Shown piece by piece: positions 50,131 through 62,263 of a DNA stretch of 64,000 nt; positions within the stretch are counted from its first letter, which is position 1; each line of letters starts with the position of its first letter. The translations under genes and the position numbers were made by a program. The DNA lies in the NCBI GenBank assembly GCA_004020315.1, contig SAQG01000001.1:582034-646033 (forward strand). The letters are read 5' to 3'. The notes under the pieces are model-generated. The model made no database searches. It was not told where the DNA came from and saw nothing but the letters and a program-made list of their open reading frames with translations. Source of the stretch: Mesorhizobium sp. Its GTDB lineage: Bacteria > Pseudomonadota > Alphaproteobacteria > Rhizobiales > Rhizobiaceae.

Positions 50131-50367
50131 ATGGCCAGATGCGATCAATGCGGGAATGACTACGACAAGGCTTTCGAAGTCAAGGTGGCCGCGGAAACCT
50201 ATACGTTCGACAGCTTCGAATGCGCAATCCAGAAACTTGCTCCGGTTTGTCCGCATTGCGCATGCCGGATCATCGGACATGGTGTCGAACAAGATGACAT
50301 CATCTACTGCTGCGCACATTGCGCCGCGGAGGAGGGCGCGAGAGCGCTGACCGATCGCGCACCGTGA
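50131..50367 (+). CDS. Small Cys-rich metallothionein-like protein
   Basis: A 78-residue protein with nine cysteines (residues 4, 7, 31, 40, 43, 45, 60, 61, 64) and several histidines. They are arranged as CxxC, CPHCAC and CCAHC, as in prokaryotic metallothionein-like proteins. It probably binds zinc or another soft metal. It follows the NAD-binding protein gene and has an upstream GAAGGAAAAG ribosome-binding sequence. Whether it is a storage protein or a zinc-finger domain cannot be decided. Confidence 0.78.
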   Translation: MARCDQCGNDYDKAFEVKVAAETYTFDSFECAIQKLAPVCPHCACRIIGHGVEQDDIIYCCAHCAAEEGARALTDRAP

Positions 50368-50804
50368 AGGAAACGCTTTATCCTCGCCATCGAGTCGGGG
50401 TTACGATTGCCACACGGCCCATGCCGGTTCGGAGCAGCCGGATGGGTTCTGACCTCGACATTGCCTGCACGGCTGTCCGCCAACGTGATCTAAGTCTTTG
50501 ATTTAATGCCTTCCTGAGGGACAGGCTAAAGTTCATTGCAGCGACACCGGTTACCCATTCGGCCCTTGCAAGGGAGAAAAAGGGCTCCTTGGGAGGAGTG
50601 TAGCCAAACGGATGAAGGCTGAAGTTCATCGCGCGGGTTGTCGATGGCAGAAGATGGCAATTTGCCCGGTCTTTTGAACATTTTGAGCGCGCCGCATGGT
50701 GCTTGAGTATGATTTCTTTGTGTTCGCTGCCGCAACTGGCGTTTGCGGGCGCCAGCTCCTTCGGCTGAACCTTGCACAAGCCGAGTTTCCACAATAGGAA
50801 CCCT
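50368..50804. other. Intergenic region upstream of the Ros/MucR gene
   Basis: 437 bases with no supported gene and several AT-rich patches, which are common upstream of autoregulated Ros/MucR genes. No repeat or RNA was recognised. Confidence 0.45.
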
Positions 50805-51296
50805 ATGGGGACCACAAAAGGAGCTGACCATTTGACTGACGAAACAGATCACCGAAAACTAGATTTGATGGGCTTGACCGCTGATATTGTCGCGGCTTTT
50901 GTCCAAAACAACGCAGTACCAATCGCCGGCCTGCCGGATCTCATAGGGACTGTGAATTCCGCTCTCGCTGGATTGAGTAAGCCGCCCGTAATTGAAAAGC
51001 CAGCGCAGATGCCGGCGGTGAATCCGAAAAAATCGGTGTTTCCCGACCACATCATTTCGCTAGAAGACGGCCGCAAGTTCAAGTCGATGAAACGCCATTT
51101 GGGCTTGCTTGGCATGACACCCAATGAATATCGAGCCAAATGGGGGCTGGCACTCGATTACCCAATGGTGGCACCGAGCTACGCTGCCCAGCGATCAGAG
51201 CTGGCGAAAGCAATCGGCCTGGGTCGCAAGACCGTTGCAAACATGCCGGCCAAAAAGGCGCCGGCCAAGAAGGCGGCAGTAAAACAGAAGGCCTAG
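50805..51296 (+). CDS. Ros/MucR-family regulator lacking zinc ligands
   Basis: A 163-residue protein with the Ros/MucR fold. LTADIVAAFVQNNAVPIAGLPDLIGTVNSALAGL is the N-terminal oligomerisation region. DHIISLEDGRKFKSMKRHLGLLGMTPNEYRAKWGLALDYPMVAPSYAAQRSELAKAIGLGRK is the DNA-binding region. Compared with Agrobacterium Ros, both zinc cysteines (now Ser and Asp) and the last histidine are missing. Zinc-free members are known from Mesorhizobium. The Lys/Ala tail (MPAKKAPAKKAAVKQKA) resembles a histone-like extension. Confidence 0.92.
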   Translation: MGTTKGADHLTDETDHRKLDLMGLTADIVAAFVQNNAVPIAGLPDLIGTVNSALAGLSKPPVIEKPAQMPAVNPKKSVFPDHIISLEDGRKFKSMKRHLGLLGMTPNEYRAKWGLALDYPMVAPSYAAQRSELAKAIGLGRKTVANMPAKKAPAKKAAVKQKA

Positions 51297-51566
51297 CAGG
51301 GCCCGATCTCGGACAAGCGCTTGTGCATTCAACTGCCCCTTAACCGTCCTCGCAAGCTTCAGCTGCCAGCGTGGACGGCCGCACCGGGCTTCAGCCATCG
51401 GCGCGCCACCTAAGAGTCGGGAATATCCCTCGATACTGGCTTGTGTTGGCAAGCAAGGAAGTTTCAGCATTCAGAAGCGTGTTAGCAAAGCCGTGATCAG
51501 CGAAAGCAACTAAAGGGCGGGTTGGCCGTTCTGATCAGCCGCATTAGCGGCGGGGCATCCGACGAT

Positions 51567-53339
51567 ATGACTACGCCGCAAATCCTGTCGTTCGCCGTTA
51601 CCTTCGTGATGATGGCAGCGTTCGTATGGGGTCGGTACCGATATGACCTGGTCGCAGCTGCCGCGCTGTTGCTTGCACTTGCGGTCGGCATTGTGCCGTT
51701 TGACGAAGCCTTTAGCGGGTTCAGCGACGACATCGTAATCATCGTCGGCAGTGCCCTGCTGGTGAGCGCCGGCATAGCACGCTCGGGCATCATGGAACTT
51801 GCCATCAGGCGCTTTGTTCCGAACTTATCGGGAGTTCGGCCGCAACTGGCGCTGCTGGTCATCGTGGTCACGGTCCTGTCTGCCTTTGTCAAGAATATCG
51901 GTGCGCTCGCTATCATGATCCCGATAGCCTTCCAGTTCGCGCGCAGATCAAGCGTTTCACCCTCGATATTCCTGATGCCTATGGCGTTCGGGTCACTGCT
52001 CGGTGGACTCATGACGCAGGTGGGAACATCTCCTAATATCGTTGTGTCGCGTGTGCGGGAGGAACTGACTGGCACCGCCTTTACAATGTTCGACTTCACA
52101 CCTGTTGGAGCTGCCCTGGCCGCTGCCGGTACGATCTTCCTGCTGCTTTTTTATTGGCTGTTGCCGGTGCGCGAAAAGCTCGGCGGGTCGCTGAATGAGG
52201 CCATCAACATCAAGAATTACCTGACAGAGGCCCGCATTGTCACCGATTCCACGGTGCTCGGGAAAACAGTCGCAGACCTCATTAAGCTTTCCGGCGGCGA
52301 TGCTATCGTGACGTCGATCCTGCGCAACCGGACTATGCGGATGACGCCACTGCCCGACGTTGTCCTCAAGGTGAACGACATTCTGCTGCTCGAGGGCGAC
52401 CCAGAGGCGCTGGATCGCCTGGTCTCCCAGGGTAAACTCAGCGTTACGGGCGACAGGGTCGGTGGTGGCGACACCACCAGCGAGATGGTCGCTATCGAAG
52501 CCGTAATCGGTGAAAGCTCGCCTTTGATCGGCTGGTCAGCCCAGCGCCTTGCCCTTTACGACCGCTTCAATGTCAACCTCCTGGCTGTCAGCCGTCACGG
52601 TGAGCGCCTCGACCGCAGGCTGGCCGAAATCCAGCTAAGGCTCGGCGACGTGATCGTGTTGCAGGGCAATGCAGCGACGATACCCGAGATCCTGCGTGAA
52701 CTCGGCTGTCTGCCGCTGGCAGAAAGGGCTATCCTACTTGGTAGCGTGCGCAAGGGTATCGTGCCGGTAACGATCCTTGCTCTCGCTATGTTGGCGACTG
52801 CGTTTGGGCTGCTCCCGGTCTCCGTCGCATTCTTTGCGGCCGCGGTCGGGATGGTGCTTTTTAAGGTCATTCCGGTCCGGGACGTCTACCAATCGCTGGA
52901 TGGTCCAATCCTCATCATGCTCGCCGTTCTCATTCCAGTGAGCGATTCGCTACGCAGTACAGGGGCGACAGGCGTAATTGCCGGCGAGCTTGCCAGACTG
53001 GGGACCATTCTTCCTGCGCCCGGCGCATTGATGCTCATCCTTGTCGCCGCCATGGCCGTTACGCCCTTCCTCAACAATGCCGCGACCGTTCTGGTCATGG
53101 CGCCTATCGCGGCCGAATTTGCTGGCGATCTCGGCTACAGGCCGGAAGCATTTCTGATGGCAGTCGCCATTGGGGCCGGCTGCGATTTTCTCACCCCGAT
53201 AGGCCACCAGTGCAACACGCTCGTCATGGGGCCGGGCGGCTACCGTTTCAGCGATTATCCACGTCTGGGACTGCCGCTGTCGTTCCTCGTCATCATCGTT
53301 GCTGTGCCGATGCTAATGATCGTATGGCCAATGAATTAA
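51567..53339 (+). CDS. SLC13-family permease with TrkA-C domains
   Basis: About 590 residues (start at 51567; a TTG at 51522 is an alternative). Two hydrophobic transporter halves flank a central cytoplasmic region with two RCK_C/TrkA-C-like domains (VTDSTVLGKTVADLIKLSGGDAIVTSILRN and VNLLAVSRHGERLDRRLAEIQLRLGDVIVLQGN). Transport motifs include FVKNIGALAIMIPIA and TPFLNNAATVLVMAPIAAEF. The family moves anions such as sulfate or dicarboxylates with sodium. The substrate is not determined. Confidence 0.9.
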   Translation: MTTPQILSFAVTFVMMAAFVWGRYRYDLVAAAALLLALAVGIVPFDEAFSGFSDDIVIIVGSALLVSAGIARSGIMELAIRRFVPNLSGVRPQLALLVIVVTVLSAFVKNIGALAIMIPIAFQFARRSSVSPSIFLMPMAFGSLLGGLMTQVGTSPNIVVSRVREELTGTAFTMFDFTPVGAALAAAGTIFLLLFYWLLPVREKLGGSLNEAINIKNYLTEARIVTDSTVLGKTVADLIKLSGGDAIVTSILRNRTMRMTPLPDVVLKVNDILLLEGDPEALDRLVSQGKLSVTGDRVGGGDTTSEMVAIEAVIGESSPLIGWSAQRLALYDRFNVNLLAVSRHGERLDRRLAEIQLRLGDVIVLQGNAATIPEILRELGCLPLAERAILLGSVRKGIVPVTILALAMLATAFGLLPVSVAFFAAAVGMVLFKVIPVRDVYQSLDGPILIMLAVLIPVSDSLRSTGATGVIAGELARLGTILPAPGALMLILVAAMAVTPFLNNAATVLVMAPIAAEFAGDLGYRPEAFLMAVAIGAGCDFLTPIGHQCNTLVMGPGGYRFSDYPRLGLPLSFLVIIVAVPMLMIVWPMN

Positions 53340-53826
53340 TCCGACACACGGATCAATCCTGCCCGAACTTTCGCTGGCCAACGAGACAACCTCACTACCG
53401 ACTAGGCCGCCGATCGCCGCTCAGCTCCCGCGCGGTTTCGACCACGGTGAACTCTTGGACGGTGAACATTGCCTCGGCGTCGAGCAAACCGCGCGAAGGC
53501 GCCACTTTGGCGGCCTCAATTGCCCGAGCCCGAAAGCCCTCGCCGCTTGTGTGACGACCCAATCCCAGGTGACCGCCCCGCCATCTTGCTGTTGCCGGGC
53601 GTGTGCAAATGCAAACAGCGTTTGCACTTTGCCCACCCACTATAGGAGGACACCGATCTGCCCTTAAGCGCGGACAGCGGCTCCATGTCCGTGTTACGAT
53701 GGCGTCGGTCGAGCGACGCGCTGGGGAAGTATGGCGGACGAATATAGAGTGAGGAGGGGTGCCTGTTTGTCCTCGGGTCGGAAGCAGGGAGGCGCTTCGA
53801 ACATGCGTTCAACGGTCTAAGCCCAT
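53340..53826. other. Intergenic region between SLC13 permease and Na+/H+ antiporter genes
   Basis: 487 bases. One minus-strand frame (about 53395-53640) has a locally protein-like stretch (GFRARAIEAAKVAPSRGLLDAEAMFTVQEFTVVETARELSG), but it has no family match by eye and no clear start. The region may hold a decayed or lineage-specific gene. No RNA or repeat was seen. Confidence 0.4.
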
Positions 53827-55095
53827 ATGCAGTCCGATGCCCTCCTCTTGGCGGTTTTTGGAGCAATCGTGCTCGTTACGGCTTGGCTACCCCTGTTTCT
53901 CAGGAAGCTTCCACTTTCGCTGCCAATGGTTTGCATAGGCATCGGGGTTCTTTTGGTTTGGTCACCATTCTCTCCGCTCGTTGGGGTGAACCCACTTGAG
54001 AACCGGATACTAACCGAACGCCTCACAGAGTTGGTTATCATTGTCGCCCTAATGGGGGCAGGCCTGAAGCTGGACCGGCCACTGAGTTGGCGGGGTTGGG
54101 AGTCGTCATGGCGACTCCTCGGCATAGCCATGCCTCTGACGATCGCAGGAATTGCATTTCTCGGCTGGTCAATTCTCGGGCTTGGTCTTGCCGCCGCACT
54201 TCTGCTTGGGGCTGCTCTGGCGCCAACTGATCCTGTTCTGGCAAGCGACATACAGGTTGGTCCACCTCAATCCGGCAAGGAGGATGACGTGCGCTTTGCT
54301 CTTACCTCCGAGGCCGGCCTCAATGATGGAGCGGCGTTTCCGTTCGTCTTCCTCGCCATCGCGATTGCGCTGTCCAGTGCTTCCGGCGAGCCTTTCTTCA
54401 CACGTTGGCTCGTCGTTGATGTTCTCTGGAAGATCATCGCAGGCGTTGGCATCGGATGGCTGGGCGGTAAAGCTATGGGCTACCTCACGTTTCGTCTGCC
54501 AAAACGGTCGGCTCTGTCAGAGACGAGAGACGGCTTTGTTGCGCTCGGGATCACCTGCCTTGCGTACGGCTCGACTGAAATGCTTCACGGCTACGGCTTC
54601 CTTGCAGTCTTCGTCGCGGCCGTGGCGCTACGCTCTGTCGAACGCCAGCACGAGTATCATGAGAGCTTGCACGACTTCGCGGAGCAGATTGAGCGATTGT
54701 TGATGATGATCCTGCTGGTCTGCTTTGGGGCAGCCATCGCAGAAGGGTCGATTTTTGGCGCCTTGAGTTGGCAGGTGATCGTCACGACCGCCCTGGTGCT
54801 GTTCGTCGTGCGCCCGCTCGCGGCGTGGGTTGGGCTAATCGGATTTCCGACGTCATCGCGCGAAAAGGCGGTGATTGCTTTTTTTGGAATACGCGGCCTT
54901 GGATCGTTCTACTACCTCGCATTTGCACTCGGGCAGGCTGAATTCGAGGGTGCGACAATTCTTTGGGTAACCGTCTGCTTCGCCGTTCTGAGTTCAATTA
55001 TTATGCATGGCGTTATGGTCACCCCGATCATGCACCAGTTGGACCGCGGCCGACCACGCTCTTGGCTGAGGATGCCCCGCGCTCGGCCCAGGTAG
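53827..55095 (+). CDS. Sodium/proton antiporter, CPA1 (NhaP) type
   Basis: A 422-residue membrane protein with about 12 helices. APTDPVLASDIQVGPP and SEAGLNDGAAFPFVFLAIAIAL contain the acidic ion-binding residues of the CPA1 family. GIRGLGSFYYLAFAL is in the last part. It exchanges cytoplasmic sodium or potassium for protons. The long cytoplasmic tail of larger NhaP proteins is absent. Confidence 0.92.
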   Translation: MQSDALLLAVFGAIVLVTAWLPLFLRKLPLSLPMVCIGIGVLLVWSPFSPLVGVNPLENRILTERLTELVIIVALMGAGLKLDRPLSWRGWESSWRLLGIAMPLTIAGIAFLGWSILGLGLAAALLLGAALAPTDPVLASDIQVGPPQSGKEDDVRFALTSEAGLNDGAAFPFVFLAIAIALSSASGEPFFTRWLVVDVLWKIIAGVGIGWLGGKAMGYLTFRLPKRSALSETRDGFVALGITCLAYGSTEMLHGYGFLAVFVAAVALRSVERQHEYHESLHDFAEQIERLLMMILLVCFGAAIAEGSIFGALSWQVIVTTALVLFVVRPLAAWVGLIGFPTSSREKAVIAFFGIRGLGSFYYLAFALGQAEFEGATILWVTVCFAVLSSIIMHGVMVTPIMHQLDRGRPRSWLRMPRARPR

Positions 55096-55322
55096 CCCCA
55101 GCCGCAAGCGGCGGATGGTGCCGATAGACCGCTCCCGCGCAACCCTAAGCCGAGGGAATGACCGGCATTTGTTCACCCCGGGGAGGGCGGGCCGTAATCA
55201 TTTTCTGCGCGGCGGACCAACTTGGACTCTCACCAATGCGCCGCGGAGTTGGGCCCGGCAACGGCCCGGCTCGATCATTTCGCATGCAAATCAATTGGAC
55301 CTAGGTGTTCGCGGCATGGGCA

Positions 55323-55886
55323 TCAGCCCGGTGCGGTTATCGCCCCTTCCACAAAACCAGTGAGGAAGGTCTTGACCCGTCTATCAGCGTGGCCAGCCAT
55401 CCACGTCATCGCCGCCGGTCCAACCCATAGCGATCGATCGGGCGCACTTGGGTTCGCGGACCTGGATGGTTCGGCCGGTGATGGCAGGCGCGGATTCCGC
55501 CACTGAACGACCGAGTTCCGGTAGGTTTTTTTGATTGCACGCGACAGGAACTTGTATCTGCGCTCGATGTTGGCCGCGGCTTTAGCTTCCGCAGGTTCCG
55601 TCGAGATCGCGAAACGGCCCTCCGCTATGACTGTTTCGGTCATTTCGCATCGCAGGAATTGAATCGTGGACTTCTCATCCCGGCAATACCAATCGCCATG
55701 TACCGTCAACTTCGCTGACAGCTGTGGCAGGTCCTCGGGAGACCAGATTATGCAGTAGCTGCCGATAGCAGCGATGTCTCGAGTGGATGGGGGCGTGGCC
55801 GCCTTCCACCGCGGGCCATCGACAAACAGGATACCCGGATCGCGCAAAAGTTCGGATACCAGAGCAGCCTCGTCATCAGGATGCAT
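55323..55886 (-). CDS. Hypothetical protein
   Basis: About 187 residues starting MHPDDEAALVSELLRDPGILFVDGPRW at 55886; a GTG at 55910 would add eight residues (MRSQLRFI). The middle contains IIWSPEDLPQLSAKLTVHGDWYCRDEKSTIQFLRCEMTE, followed by an Arg/Lys-rich part and an aromatic C-terminus. The composition and codon use look genuine. No known family, signal peptide or transmembrane segment is recognised. Confidence 0.65.
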   Translation of the reverse strand: MHPDDEAALVSELLRDPGILFVDGPRWKAATPPSTRDIAAIGSYCIIWSPEDLPQLSAKLTVHGDWYCRDEKSTIQFLRCEMTETVIAEGRFAISTEPAEAKAAANIERRYKFLSRAIKKTYRNSVVQWRNPRLPSPAEPSRSANPSAPDRSLWVGPAAMTWMAGHADRRVKTFLTGFVEGAITAPG

Positions 55887-56114
55887 AATGAAACGAAGTT
55901 GGCTTCTCACAGTTCACCCCGATCGAGAAAGATGCCCGCTCGCGAAGATTTTCACGACCACAACCGTTTGGAAACACGGAAAACAGGTTTTTAGCACTAG
56001 CCTCTAAAGTTCATCCTTAAACCCGACCTGCAACTTTAGCCGAATGCGCTGTCAAGAGCAGACCGGCAGGCGTGATCCAATCAGTGAGGTGGTCCGGAAT
56101 GGACCGTGGACGGC

Positions 56115-56189
56115 TGGCTGGGGCGCCAGGATTCGAACCTGGGAATGTCGGTACCAAAAACCGATGCCTTACCACTTGGCTACGCCCCA
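56115..56189 (-). tRNA. tRNA-Gln (anticodon UUG)
   Basis: Read on the minus strand, the acceptor stem TGGGGCG pairs with CGCCCCA. The D-arm (AGCCAAGTGGTAAGGC), the anticodon arm (stem TCGGT/ACCGA with loop TTTTGGT, anticodon TTG) and the T-arm (CCAGGTTCGAATCCTGG) are all complete. A CCA end is encoded. All cloverleaf stems pair, and the anticodon gives glutamine. Confidence 0.96.
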
Positions 56190-56333
56190 ACAGCCGGAAC
56201 TTGCCCGCTGTGCGCGCGGCCTTATAGGACGTGCCGGCGGAAAGCTCAATGCCGAGAATAGCAACTATGCGCGACTGATCCGCCGGCCAGAGTTTCGGTC
56301 CACAATCCCCGTCCTGGATGGGGAGTTCTGCCG

Positions 56334-56677
56334 TTATTCGCTCCAGACGGCCATTTCATTACCGGCCGGATCGACGAAATGGAATCGCCTGCCGCCGGGG
56401 AATGAGAAGATCGGCTTGACGATCGTGCCACCGGCATTTTCGACGGCGCCCAGGGTTTCTTCCAGGTCCTCGGAATAAAGCACAGGAAGCGGCTTGGCGG
56501 GTGCTTCGCCGGCATCAGCCTGGAAGCCTCCGTCAAAACCCTCTGAAAAGGCCGAATAGGTCGGCCCGTAGTCGGTGAACGACCAGGAAAAGGCGGCGCT
56601 GTAGAAAGCCTTGAGCCTGTCCAGCGTTCCACCAGTTCCCGGCATTCCAGATAATCGAGTTTTCCGGTCAGTCTCAT
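56334..56677 (-). pseudogene. VOC/glyoxalase-like protein gene with apparent one-base deletion near the 5' end
   Basis: The main frame (start at 56645) encodes 103 residues: GTGGTLDRLKAFYSAAFSWSFTDYGPTYSAFSEGF...LEETLGAVENAGGTIVKPIFSFPGGRRFHFVDPAGNEMAVW, a VOC domain lacking its first strand. The missing piece, MRLTGKLDYLE, is encoded just upstream in another frame from 56677. The two meet at GGAATGCC, where one extra A would join LDYLE to MPGTGG. The gene is either a recent frameshift, a sequencing error, or expressed from the internal ATG. Confidence 0.6.
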
Positions 56678-56887
56678 AGTGTTACCCTTAGTTCCTGTTA
56701 TGTTCTACTCAAAATGGCCGCCGAGCTGCAAGTCTTTTTGCCATCGCATTTTCTTAATCGATTGTAGAAGCCGGGTGGCTTTGCCGAGCCTTGCCTTTCG
56801 CACTGCAGCATCATATCGCTCGGATAGGGACACGGCGAAACTTCGGCTTCGTCAACCTTTTCAAGGTCCTGCAACCGGAGAATAAGC

Positions 56888-59575
<2,688 letters not shown>

Positions 59576-60022
59576 GACGTGAAAAAATGTTGGGGCACTT
59601 GATCTTTGCGCCTGATCCCCTTGAACCGAATCCCAGCGAGCGAAAAACCGATTCCGGAATTCGCGCGATCTTCTTGAGGCATGGCCGGTGGGTAAGGCTG
59701 CTCGGGTCATCGATGACTTGGACGTCCACGCGTTCGTTCATCACGAGAATATCGCCAAATGCAAGCCTGTAACAAGTGCGCCGCCGAGATACGCAGCCGC
59801 GCTCCTTGCATTGTTTGAAATTGAACGTATTAAAAGCGTCCCCATTGACCAAGGCTAACAGCATGCGGATCGTCGAGCGAACGGCGCCGAGGTTTTATAC
59901 TGGCGTCATCGGACAAACAGGAGCTTGCGTTGGTGACTAGCGTTGGCAGACTGTTAAAGGCGTCGATGCGCGTGACGCAGCATTGACGTCCTGATACCAG
60001 ATCTTTTAAGCGCGAGACCCAA
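59576..60022. other. Intergenic region between ppdK and the manC/AGE fusion gene
   Basis: 447 bases. Short frames (for example 59587-59772 on plus) have no family support. AT-rich stretches near 59810-60010 probably contain the promoter of the downstream gene. Confidence 0.45.
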
Positions 60023-62263
60023 ATGACCGAGCGGATTGTCAGTTTTGTGATGAGTGGCGGCGTCGGTTCACGGCTGTGGCCGCTGTCGCGCGAGGACAAT
60101 CCCAAGCAGTTCCATGATTTTTCCGGCGAAGGCTCAATGCTGGCCAGGACACTGCGTCGGCTGACGGCTCGGCCAGATGGCGAAACGCCGATCTTCCTGA
60201 TCGCCTCGGAGCGGCACGCCGACCGCATCCATGCCGACCTCGCCGGCCTCGACCTTTCAGGCGGCGGCCCCTTGTTCGAGCCGACCGGACGCAACACTGC
60301 CGCCGCCGTTGCCTTGGCAACCCTGCGCACCTTGTCCAAATATGGCGACAGCCTGGTGCTGGTGGTGCCCTCCGATCATGAGATCGCAACCGAGCAGCAA
60401 TTCTGGCGGAGCGTGGAAAACGGCACCGCGGCGGCGCGTGCGGGCCGGCTGGTGGTCTTCGGCATCAAGCCTAGCCAGCCGGAGACGGGGTATGGGTATA
60501 TCGAGGTCGCCGGCGAGAAGGATGGCATCTTCGACGTGTCGCGTTTCGTCGAAAAACCGGATCTCGTGACCGCGCAGAGCTATCTGACGGCCGGCAATTT
60601 CTACTGGAACACCGGCATCTTCTTGTTTCGCGCCAGCGCCATGCGCGACGCCTTCATGGCTTTCGAGCCTGAGATCTGGAAGGCCACCGAGATTGCCCAC
60701 CAGGCAGCGACAAGCGATCTTTCTGGTCTCTATATGCCTCTGGAGCTCTACGCCGCCATCCCCTCGACATCGATCGACTATGCGATCATGGAGCGCGCCG
60801 GCCACATCGCCATGGTGCCGGCCGGCTTCCGCTGGAACGATCTCGGTTCCTGGCAATCGTTGCTCGATGTCGGTCCCGCCGACGAAGAGGGCAACGTGAT
60901 CGTCGGCGATGTCGTCGCCATCGACTGCGAGAACTCTTACATCCGCAGCGACAGTCGCTTGCTCTCGGCCATCGGCTTGAAGGATGTTGCCATCGTCTCG
61001 ACCGCCGATGCCACCTTCGTCGCTCCGGTCAGCCGCAGCCAAAACGTCAAGCAGATCGTCGAGCAGCTCGAAAAGAGCGGCCGGCTGGAAACCAGGTTCA
61101 CGCCCGCCGCCGACCGCGTGATCGAACGCGGCGCCTGGCGACGACGTGTGCATCACTGGCTGTTTGAAGAGACGGTGCCGCTGTGGTCCACGGCCGGGGT
61201 CGATGAGCGCCATGGCGGTTTCCACGAGGCGCTCGGCTTTGACGCCGAACCGCTGATGAAGCCCAAGCGCATGCGCACTATGGCCAGGCAAGTCTACGCC
61301 TTCGCTGTCGCCAAGGCGCGCGGCTGGGACGGGCCTGCCGACCGGTTGATCAGCCACGGCATCGAATTCATGAACAGGAATGGCCGCACCGACGACGGCG
61401 GCTGGGTGCGCACGCTTAATGTCGATGGCACGGTCGCCGACCCCGCCGAGGATGCCTACGATCATTCCTGTGTGCTCCTGGCCCTGGCGCATGCCCATAT
61501 GGTCGGCAATTCTGATGCATTGCGGCTTGGCGAAGAAACGTTTTCGTTCCTCGACGCGCATCTCGAGGATCACCGCATGACCGGATTTCTCGAAACGTCG
61601 AGCGGCGAGGGCGAACGCCGCTCCAACCCACATATGCATCTGCTCGAGGCCTTTCTGGCCTGGCATCAAGCGACCGGCGAGCTCGCCTATCTTCGCCGCG
61701 CCGCGCGCATTGTCGATCTGTTTCGCAGCCATTTCTTCGATCCGGAAAGTTGGACGCTGGGCGAATATTTCGACGCCGAGTGGAGGCAGGCGAAAGGCGA
61801 GAAAGGCGCGCTGACGGAACCCGGCCACCATTTCGAATGGGCCTCGCTGCTGGTCGACTTCGCAGGGCGCACCGGCCAGAGCGAACTAACGAGCTTTGCC
61901 AGAAAGCTCTATGCCTCGGCCATCGCCAGTGGCCTCAATCGCGCCACCGGCCTCGCCTATGGCGCCGTTTCGCGGCAAGGCCTGCCGCTCGACCTTATCT
62001 CACGCAGTTGGCCGCAAGCCGAAGCAATCAAGGCGGCGATTGCACTGGATGGTTCAGGCGGCCCCGACCTCGAACCCGAGATCGAAGCACGTGTCGGTCG
62101 TCTGTTCCGCTGGCACATCAATCCGGCACCACTCGGCTTATGGATCGACCGGATCGACGAGCGAGGCCGCTCGCTAGCGACCGATGTGCCGGCGAGCATC
62201 TTCTACCATCTAGTCTGTGCGCTGACGCAGTATCTGGACAGCACCGTAGGCGAGCCTCGGTAA
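60023..62263 (+). CDS. Fusion of mannose-1-phosphate guanylyltransferase and AGE-type isomerase
   Basis: A 746-residue two-domain enzyme. Residues 1-about 355 are a GMP nucleotidyltransferase (FVMSGGVGSRLWPLSREDNPKQF, YGYIEV, FVEKPDL, MVPAGFRWNDLGSW). From about residue 370 the protein is an AGE-family alpha/alpha barrel, with its histidine motifs NPHMHLLEA (near 536) and EPGHHFEWA (near 600). In most bacteria the partner of this transferase is a cupin-type phosphomannose isomerase. The AGE domain probably supplies mannose-6-phosphate by isomerisation. The product would be GDP-mannose for polysaccharides. Confidence 0.92.
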   Translation: MTERIVSFVMSGGVGSRLWPLSREDNPKQFHDFSGEGSMLARTLRRLTARPDGETPIFLIASERHADRIHADLAGLDLSGGGPLFEPTGRNTAAAVALATLRTLSKYGDSLVLVVPSDHEIATEQQFWRSVENGTAAARAGRLVVFGIKPSQPETGYGYIEVAGEKDGIFDVSRFVEKPDLVTAQSYLTAGNFYWNTGIFLFRASAMRDAFMAFEPEIWKATEIAHQAATSDLSGLYMPLELYAAIPSTSIDYAIMERAGHIAMVPAGFRWNDLGSWQSLLDVGPADEEGNVIVGDVVAIDCENSYIRSDSRLLSAIGLKDVAIVSTADATFVAPVSRSQNVKQIVEQLEKSGRLETRFTPAADRVIERGAWRRRVHHWLFEETVPLWSTAGVDERHGGFHEALGFDAEPLMKPKRMRTMARQVYAFAVAKARGWDGPADRLISHGIEFMNRNGRTDDGGWVRTLNVDGTVADPAEDAYDHSCVLLALAHAHMVGNSDALRLGEETFSFLDAHLEDHRMTGFLETSSGEGERRSNPHMHLLEAFLAWHQATGELAYLRRAARIVDLFRSHFFDPESWTLGEYFDAEWRQAKGEKGALTEPGHHFEWASLLVDFAGRTGQSELTSFARKLYASAIASGLNRATGLAYGAVSRQGLPLDLISRSWPQAEAIKAAIALDGSGGPDLEPEIEARVGRLFRWHINPAPLGLWIDRIDERGRSLATDVPASIFYHLVCALTQYLDSTVGEPR

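Noticed and set aside
53395..53640. Minus-strand frame of about 81 residues with a protein-like stretch
   Set aside because: It has no recognisable start context, no family match and no conserved neighbour. It is recorded only as part of the intergenic note.
56091..56105. Terminator for tRNA-Gln (GGTCC-GGAAT-GGACC hairpin)
   Set aside because: The stem has only five base pairs and there is no T run on the minus strand after it, so it is not reported as a terminator.
59587..59772. Small plus-strand frame of 61 residues after ppdK
   Set aside because: No ribosome-binding site, family character or conserved context was seen; it is most likely chance.
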